A DNA stretch of 64,000 nucleotides from Costus lasius. Its lineage: Eukaryota > Streptophyta > Magnoliopsida > Zingiberales > Costaceae. This document shows positions 57,960 through 64,000 of the stretch, in pieces. The stretch lies in NCBI GenBank assembly GCA_027563935.2, contig CM050446.2:31499501-31563500 (forward strand), written 5' to 3'. Every line of letters begins with the position of its first letter. Position 1 is the first letter of the stretch. The position numbers were made by a program, and so were the translations under genes. Below the pieces are notes generated by a model, which saw nothing but the letters and a program-made list of their open reading frames with translations, did no database searches and was not told where the DNA came from.

Positions 57960-58511
57960 GTCCCCCACAAAATGCAAAAAGTCCAAATAAAACAAAATAC
58001 TATCAAATATCTGTATCATGTGGTTAGGGAAACGCCATGCTTAACACACTTAGTACACGAAACTTCATTGGAAGAAATGTAGTGAACCAGGTCTTGAACT
58101 ACATTCTTTTGACCCAATGTTGAACGGTGCACACATGATACAATAGCCTTGTGACGTGGGGTTGCACATTTTTGGCCGCGCGCATAATATTCTTATTCAT
58201 GTAATTTTCACTTAACTAGAGAGATTCAGTCTCTGTTTCGTGGTTGTATACAAAAAAGTTACATATAAGAGAAACCCTATGAGGAAGTGTGTAGAGACGC
58301 TTCATAGGATATACCTTTGGGTTTCTTTAAGAGTTCTATACTCAATCTCACATCCATGTAGGAGTACAAAATCACCTTAGGAATAGGGCATTGGAGTTTT
58401 ATAATAACTCCAACAAACACAGTCGTGTTTTTATAATTTTTTAATTGGTACTCCTTGGCCAACCAGTCAGCTTGTTATTACCCATTGAACCTCTTTCCAG
58501 GTTATAATTAT
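57960..58511 (-). other. Unassigned stretch between the probable copia LTR and gypsy3
   Basis: If the LTR at 56869-57959 is real, this is the 3' internal end of that element on the minus strand, cut at 58512 by gypsy3. No protein similarity is recognisable. Confidence 0.3.
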
Positions 58512-59983
58512 TGATGCATCCGCAAGTGCATGAATTTATATCTAGGCGGTCAAGTACCGACGAGGATCTGGCGGTCAAGTACCGATTACATAACTCGTTT
58601 ATATCTAGGCGAATCAAGTTGTGATTTTGCATGAACTCTAAGTACGAAAAGTAACAGAGGTAGCGATTTGGGGTTGAAATTAGCTTTTAAAAGATTGGGA
58701 CTCAGGGTTTAACCACACTGACAATTATGAATTTAATAAAAAAAAATCAATCCTTTAATATAATAATTATATCTATGAAAGAGAATTTTCCCTAAGGTAC
58801 ATATTACCTCCTCCCAAAATATAATCTAGTATCTAGCTGTTCTAACTCCCTACTCTCGTGACAGTTAACACAACTAGGCCCATTAAGTTCTGTGAGAAAC
58901 CATGGAATCCTTCAAGCGAATCCAAACTACTCCCGTGATTGAATTCATAGGTTTGAATGGAATGGATCCAACGTTGCGATTCACCTCTCAGTCCTTCTCG
59001 CAACGTCTAAGATGCAAATATACTTGGCTAGAGTAAATCACATAAATAACTCAATTCTAATCAAATCAATGCTATAATAATTATGACAAAGAGTAAAAAT
59101 ATAAAATTTAATTCATAAATATCAGTGGGCAACATCCTTAATCCCAAAAACAAGTTTACTCGCTCATGTTCGAAGAAAATAACATGTTCATTGATGAAAC
59201 TTGCATTGAATTCTATCAAAAGTACAAGAAATCACTAGGAGAATAATTAGAAAAGCTTCCCCTCAATCTGGAGATGAAGATGAAGTGCTCAAATCTCTCC
59301 TTCACGTGAATTCTCGCTAGAATTTCGCCCTGAAACTGAGTTTTGCCCTAGCCGCCGCCTCTGATCGTGTTCACCCGTAAAAGTCTGTCGTGCCCTCCAA
59401 AAATTTATCCTTTTATAGCTCAATCGATTTGGAACCCCTCAAGGAAGAATTCTAGAGAGTTTGGTTCAAATCCGACTCGATTTAGGGTCGAATCGAGTGA
59501 AAAACACGAAGGGGCGGAAAAACTCACAACCCGTAAACTATTCACGACTGCAGTCGTGATAGTTTCTGTGAGTAAAGTCCTTTGTGCACAGAAATATTCA
59601 GGGCCCGTGAAGGATTCACGGCCTCACCCGTGAAAGTTTTTGTGAACTTTTTTTCTTAGTCGCGTTTTCACCCCTTGAACCCAAAATTCACTGTCAGCCA
59701 AGAAACTCACAACTACAACCGTAAATTTCGCGTCTGACACTATTTTTGCCCTAAATTTGATGTGCGACCTTGTAATTTTCTCGGGAATCATTCTATGGCT
59801 TCAAAACTCACAAAATTCATCATTTTTACGCCATTTTACTTGCATTTTCATAAAAACCAAGAAAAGTGAAGATTCCATACCATGTGAAGTAAAAAAAACA
59901 CTAAAAATTAGTATAAAATCACAAAATAAGCCCAAATATAATATGAAATACAGGCAAAAATATGATGTAAATGCAATGCATCA
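58512..59983 (-). repeat. Gypsy3 3' LTR (about 1.47 kb)
   Basis: Plus-strand limits TGATGCATCCGCAAGTGCA and AAATGCAATGCATCA. Shares CACCTCTCAGTCCTTCTCGC (near 58980) with the other Athila-type LTRs and CTACTCTCGTGACAGTTAAC (near 58850) with relatives. It contains a 16-bp tandem duplication (GGCGGTCAAGTACCGA, 58545-58585) and three palindromic pairs at 59520-59740. Confidence 0.72.
59520..59740 (-). repeat. Three paired palindromic modules in the gypsy3 LTR
   Basis: TTCACGACTGCAGTCGTGAT (a 9-bp inverted repeat around the centre) near 59541, then CCCGTGAAGGATTCACGG near 59604, then a weaker pair near 59690-59735. The place within the LTR matches the gypsy1 and gypsy2 arrays. Confidence 0.6.
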
Positions 59984-61600
59984 AAATACCCTAGACTTAA
60001 AGCTTTGCTTGTCCTCAAGCAATATTTGGATATGTATGGAGAATGTAAACGTGAAGAATAATTTTATTTGTTCTCTCCTTTATAACAACCCTAGTCCACA
60101 ATTCAAGCAATCGATATTTCAGAACTCAAGTAATTTAAGAAAAATCATAATAGAGATAAATTCTCAAGAGTCTACAATCCAAGAAAAATAAAATTCATAA
60201 TTCATGTCATATTATTCATTCTTCACACACTAAGTATCAAATACTCTCAACATAATAAATCCACATTACTCAATAGACAAAAATTTATTTCAAGAATCTT
60301 GGTAATGTTAAAAATAAGAGATTTTTATAGCAATTTGGTCTTTAAACGGTTATATGTCCTTTCCTGTTAGCATCATAACATTGTTTAAAGTATACCACAA
60401 AGTAGTATAATTTAACTCATAGTCTCAATCATAAGATCAGCGAAGTTGTCCACTTAACCTACAGCTTTCTCTCTCCTTTTTTCATAGAGAAAGCCAGCCA
60501 GTGGCATGGTATTTAAATCGTTATCTATCTTTCTGCAAGAGGGATAAATATTTATTTTTAAGATTGCCCTCTGTTACTTGATCGCTATAGACTTAAAGTA
60601 TACCACTCATGGTATAATATAAATCATGACCTTAGACTACTCAACTAGAGGAGTTAAAGCAAATCTCAATATAAAGAAAAATCACCAATTTTCTATTCAT
60701 AAAAATTGTCTATCAAGCAAAGTTAGATAAATTAAACTTAAGTATAAAAATACTATGCACATGTCACATGAACATATAACAATTCATATATATATATTTT
60801 ATCAATACCAGAATTGAATTTACTCAATAATTTAAATCCACATGAAATTTCATAAATTCGCGTCATCAAATCAAATACTCAAAATATTTCCTAAGTTCAG
60901 AATTAAAGATAAAACAAATTTGATTATCTTTAACAATCATAAACATTCAATACACATACCTATAAAGCTTGAAGAAAAGCAAAATAGATGGGGAAACCCT
61001 AGACTTAAATTGTTGCGTATGTAATATTAAAAATCAAGTATGACAGATTTCAGAAAAATTTTACAAGAGTTCCCCTTAAAATATAAGCGAAACCCTGTGC
61101 AGTTATATCAAAACATGCAAATATGACTCAGAAAAATTCAAAAACTGTATTTCATCATAGATATTAACAATTTACATGGTAAACAAGTTTCAAACATCAA
61201 ATACCGTTATGTTTCATCAACTAAACCACATTTACCATTTCAGAAATACTATTCATTTTAATATCAAATCCAATACCAAAATCAACTGAAAATCAATCAA
61301 AACTATCATCAGAGCATTACAAATCATCACAGACCATCACTGATACAAGAATAGCATCTAACATGTACAATGACATAGGAATCTAATCATGTACCTCACC
61401 TAAAGCTCTAATACCATCATGTATATGTACAATACCAACTCAAGTATCAAATATCAAATACAAATCCAGAAATGCATCACAGAGTATCAGAATACAACGC
61501 ACACACACACAAACGAAACATAAAAGAACATGTGTATGCTATATCAGCACCAACTCTATCAAATCCTGCTCAAGAGGAAGAATGCACATGAGATATCACT
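59984..61600. other. Gypsy3 3' untranslated stretch
   Basis: AT-rich, with no convincing frame on either strand. AAATACCCTAGACTTAAAGC lies next to the LTR, and CCCTAGACTTAAATTGTTGC recurs near 60997. Otherwise nothing recognisable. Confidence 0.4.
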
Positions 61601-61669
61601 AGAAAGTATTGAACAATAAAACTCAATGCATTAAAACAAATAAAATAGTAGAGATACTCACAAAAATCC

Positions 61670-62497
61670 TCAATGTATCTATGTGTCCTCAGAATCCTCC
61701 TCCTTGTCGTCTCCAGTATGTTGTGTCAATGATCCAGGGAGACGTCACCGTAATAGCTCCTCGATTGCGTGTAGAGACTCAAGTGTCCTCATCTGTCCCT
61801 GCTCCAAGCGCGATATGTCATCACGCATCCTCCGCTGCTCAGCTCGTATTTGCTCCAAGGAAGGATCTGAGGGTGCTGATGTAGATGGTCTAGCAGATAT
61901 CGACGGTCCAGTAGTGGTGGATGGCTCAACTCGAGGAGTAGGCGGTGACGAAGGAGGATAGGCTGCCTCTCTAGGACCTCCCCCACCTCATGTGGGATCT
62001 ACGATCCAGTTCTGCTGAACACGAACCATATTCTGGTTCATGTTTGCCAGCCTCATGGTAACATCTGTGTGTCTGAACAAAAGATGATACGAGCTCCCAA
62101 TCCTCGTAATCATCTTGATAGCAATGCAGGCGTTCATGTCTAATCTCGGAGTGCCCTTAGCCTTGTTCAACCTCAAAGGGTCAATACTGAGGGCAATGGC
62201 AATAGTGGTAATCAGACCACCCATCACAATAACTCCCCTCCACGCCCTAGCCACCTTATGAATCTGCTTCACAATGTAGAATGGGATGCTAGCGCAGAAT
62301 CTAGTCAACATAGTACATAAAAAGAACATCTCTAAAGCTCTGACCATCCCATCACTCTCTGCTTGCCCAAAAATAGTGTGTGAGAGTATCCGATGTGTGT
62401 ATCTGAGTGCCAGGCTAGATAGACGTGTAGCTCTAGAGGTCCTCGGATCAAATGCTCCCCCTCCAGATATCTGCTACAAGAAACTGCTATCGGTGTA
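61670..62497 (-). pseudogene. Gypsy3 3' ORF, similar to putative plant transposon proteins (broken)
   Basis: The frame includes GGGAFDPRTSRATRLSSLAL, HTIFGQAESDGMV, FFLCTMLTRFCASIPFYIVK, GVIVMGGLITTIAIAL and NACIAIKMITRIGSSYHLLF, then a low-complexity Pro/Ser/Thr stretch and a short coiled region (RAEQRRMRDDISRLEQGQMR). This resembles the plant transposon protein domain found in the 3' ORFs of Athila-like elements, as far as I can judge without a search. Stops occur near 61985, 61755 and 62472. The right end is cut by the LTR at 62498. Confidence 0.55.
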
Positions 62498-63928
62498 TGA
62501 TGTCTCATATTTATATGCATAATCTCTCCTATTTTTATCATATTATCACTTATTTTGACTTAAATCCTTTTGTTTGTTCGGAATCTTCACTTTCCTAGCT
62601 TTTGTCATATTTCAGGGAAAATAACTAAAATTTTGATAGATTTTGAGGCATCCGAGTGCACGAATGAATTTTTAACGTCGAAACGAAGCTGCTCATCAAT
62701 TTTCAGTTGAAACAAAGCTTGTATGGAGAATCACAACAGTGCCATGATAGATTTTGAGTCCTTCATGGGCCATAAATGTCGCGCACTTCAGGGAGCATTT
62801 CTATGGCTAAGTCATTTTCTTCACAAAAACTTTCACGGTCGTGAATCATTCACCAGCAGTGAATGCCTCGACGCGAAGGAATTTGATTCACAGAAACTTT
62901 CACGGCTGCAGCCATAAATGACTCACGGGCTATGAGTACTTCCACCCAACTCAATTTTTGCTCGATTCGACCTCGAATCGAGTCGAAACTTAACCAAACT
63001 CTATAAAACCTTCTTAGATGGGTTCTAAACCAATTAAAGTATAAAAGGAAGGAGATTTGGAGAGTTAAATAATCTTATTTGGATGATATTGGACAGAGGC
63101 AGCGGCTGGGCAGAATTCCGGCAAGGAGATCATGCAAAGGACGGATTTTGTTGCTCCATCTTTGTCTCCTGATCGAAGAGAAGAGTTATCCTTATTCTCC
63201 TAGTGTCTCCTTGTAATTTGATTAGGTTTTTATGTCAATTTCATCATACAATATGTTGTTTACTATGAACATGATAGCTTAAGATCTTTGTTTCGGGATT
63301 TGAGGAGTAGCCCATTGATTGATTTATGAATTAAATCTTTTGTATGAGTCTTTGTTAAGAATCCTATTGAGTTGATTTGATTAGAATTGTACGTATTTCA
63401 TTTTAATACTCTGGACAAGTTTTATTGCGTTTGAGACGTCGCGAGAAGGACTGAGAGGTGAATCGCGACATCAGATCTATTCTTTTCAAACCCGTGAATT
63501 CAATCACGAGAGTAGTTTGGATTCTCTTGAAGGATTTACACAATTTGTCACAAAATTTAATGGGCCTAATTACAATAATTGTTACAAGAGTATAGAATTA
63601 TCATGATTAAGTACCGGATTATGCTTCGGGAGAATGTAATCTCTACTTATGGATAAATCTCTTTCAACCCTTTAATTTTCTTTACTTTGATTTATTTTAT
63701 TAAATTCTAAATTGTCAACATGGTAAAACCCCAATCCCGATTCTCTTCGCATAAGTTTTCTACCCAAAATGCTCGCTTTTGCTCTCTCGCGCATCGAAGT
63801 TTCCATTCAAAAATCACACTTTGAATCGTCTAGCTATAGATTGATTGTGTAATTAGTACTAGACCACCAGATCCTCGTTGGGAATGATATCTTATTTATT
63901 ACTTTGATAAAACCGTGCATTCGCATCA
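62498..63928 (+). repeat. Athila-type LTR (about 1.43 kb), opposite orientation, inserted in gypsy3
   Basis: TGATGTCTCATATTTATATG to CGTGCATTCGCATCA. Its first 150 bp parallel the gypsy2 LTR read on the minus strand (both have CTTTTGTTTGTTCGGAATCT). It also carries GAGAGGTGAATCGCGAC (63455) and three palindromic pairs at about 62740-62935 (for example TTTCACGGTCGTGAATCA). No tRNA-Asp PBS follows at 63929 and no TSD matches, so I cannot say whether it is solo or part of a longer element. Confidence 0.65.
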
Positions 63929-64000
63929 ATATTCAATTTGGAAAATACTCGGCCTCAACGGCTTATTGGATATTTTAATTTGAAAGATATTCGGCTTCAA
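63929..64000. repeat. Short tandem repeat at the window end
   Basis: Two copies of a unit like TTGRAARATAYTCGGCYTCAA (63937 and 63980). The minus strand is open across it, but 24 codons are too few to name. Confidence 0.4.

Larger units (their letters stand above)
58512..62497 (-). mobile_element. Gypsy3: 3' end of an Athila-like element
   Basis: On the minus strand, right to left: part of a 3' ORF (about 61700-62497), a long AT-rich untranslated stretch (59984-61600), and the 3' LTR (58512-59983). The 5' half lies beyond the LTR at 62498-63928 or outside the window. Assignment to the Athila-like group rests on LTR blocks shared with gypsy1 and gypsy2 and on the 3' ORF type. Confidence 0.65.

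Noticed and set aside
62498..63928. Gypsy3 as a full element with LTRs at 58512-59983 and 62498-63928
   Set aside because: The two LTRs are in opposite orientation and differ in sequence, so they are not a pair.

Overview
The window is a flowering-plant nuclear chromosome segment. The evidence is split genes with GT-AG introns, a UGT85-type glycosyltransferase, Ty1/copia elements primed by initiator tRNA-Met, Athila-like Ty3/gypsy elements primed by tRNA-Asp, a chromovirus and hAT-type remnants. The GC-rich UGT coding exons hint at a monocot, but this is only a hint. I see no tRNA, rRNA, CRISPR or bacterial genes.

Region 1 (about 1-36420) is one nest of LTR retrotransposons, nearly all on the minus strand. 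Target-site duplications (TSDs) and rejoined reading frames give the order. An Athila-like element (gypsy2, 32086-36420) was hit by a copia element (copia3, 28025-32085). Gypsy1 (Athila-like, about 746-28024) inserted into the copia3 gag. Gypsy1 was then hit twice: in RT by copia1 (2547-11126, TSD CTTCT) and in protease by an LTR of the copia2/copia3 family (now solo, TSD TAAGG). That solo LTR was split by copia2 (14524-23890, TSD AACAC), a member of its own family in the opposite orientation. Positions 1-745 hold tandem repeats and a TATA motif of unknown origin.

Region 2 (36421-38800) holds unassigned sequence, a decayed copia LTR fragment and a GC-rich degenerate repeat array in front of a gene.

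Region 3 (38900-50017) is a four-exon plus-strand gene for a 302-residue protein with a plastid-transit-like N-terminus, two membrane segments and a coiled coil. I do not recognise the family. Its last intron (8.1 kb) carries a complete but dead chromovirus (44015-49400, TSD GTGTT).

Region 4 (50958-52595) is a two-exon minus-strand UGT85-like gene of 478 codons. The reading frame is intact, but both catalytic-dyad positions are substituted (His to Gln, Asp to Asn).

Region 5 (54180-64000) is a second repeat zone: a hAT/ZMYM1-like transposase pseudogene with an internal GC-rich insert, a probable copia LTR carrying a 411-bp MITE with an 8-bp TSD, and an Athila-like 3' half (gypsy3) split by another Athila-type LTR.

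The most interesting signals are three. The copia leaders carry a set of three small hairpins whose stems covary between elements. All four Athila-type LTRs carry paired palindromic modules at a similar place. The UGT has an open frame without its catalytic residues.
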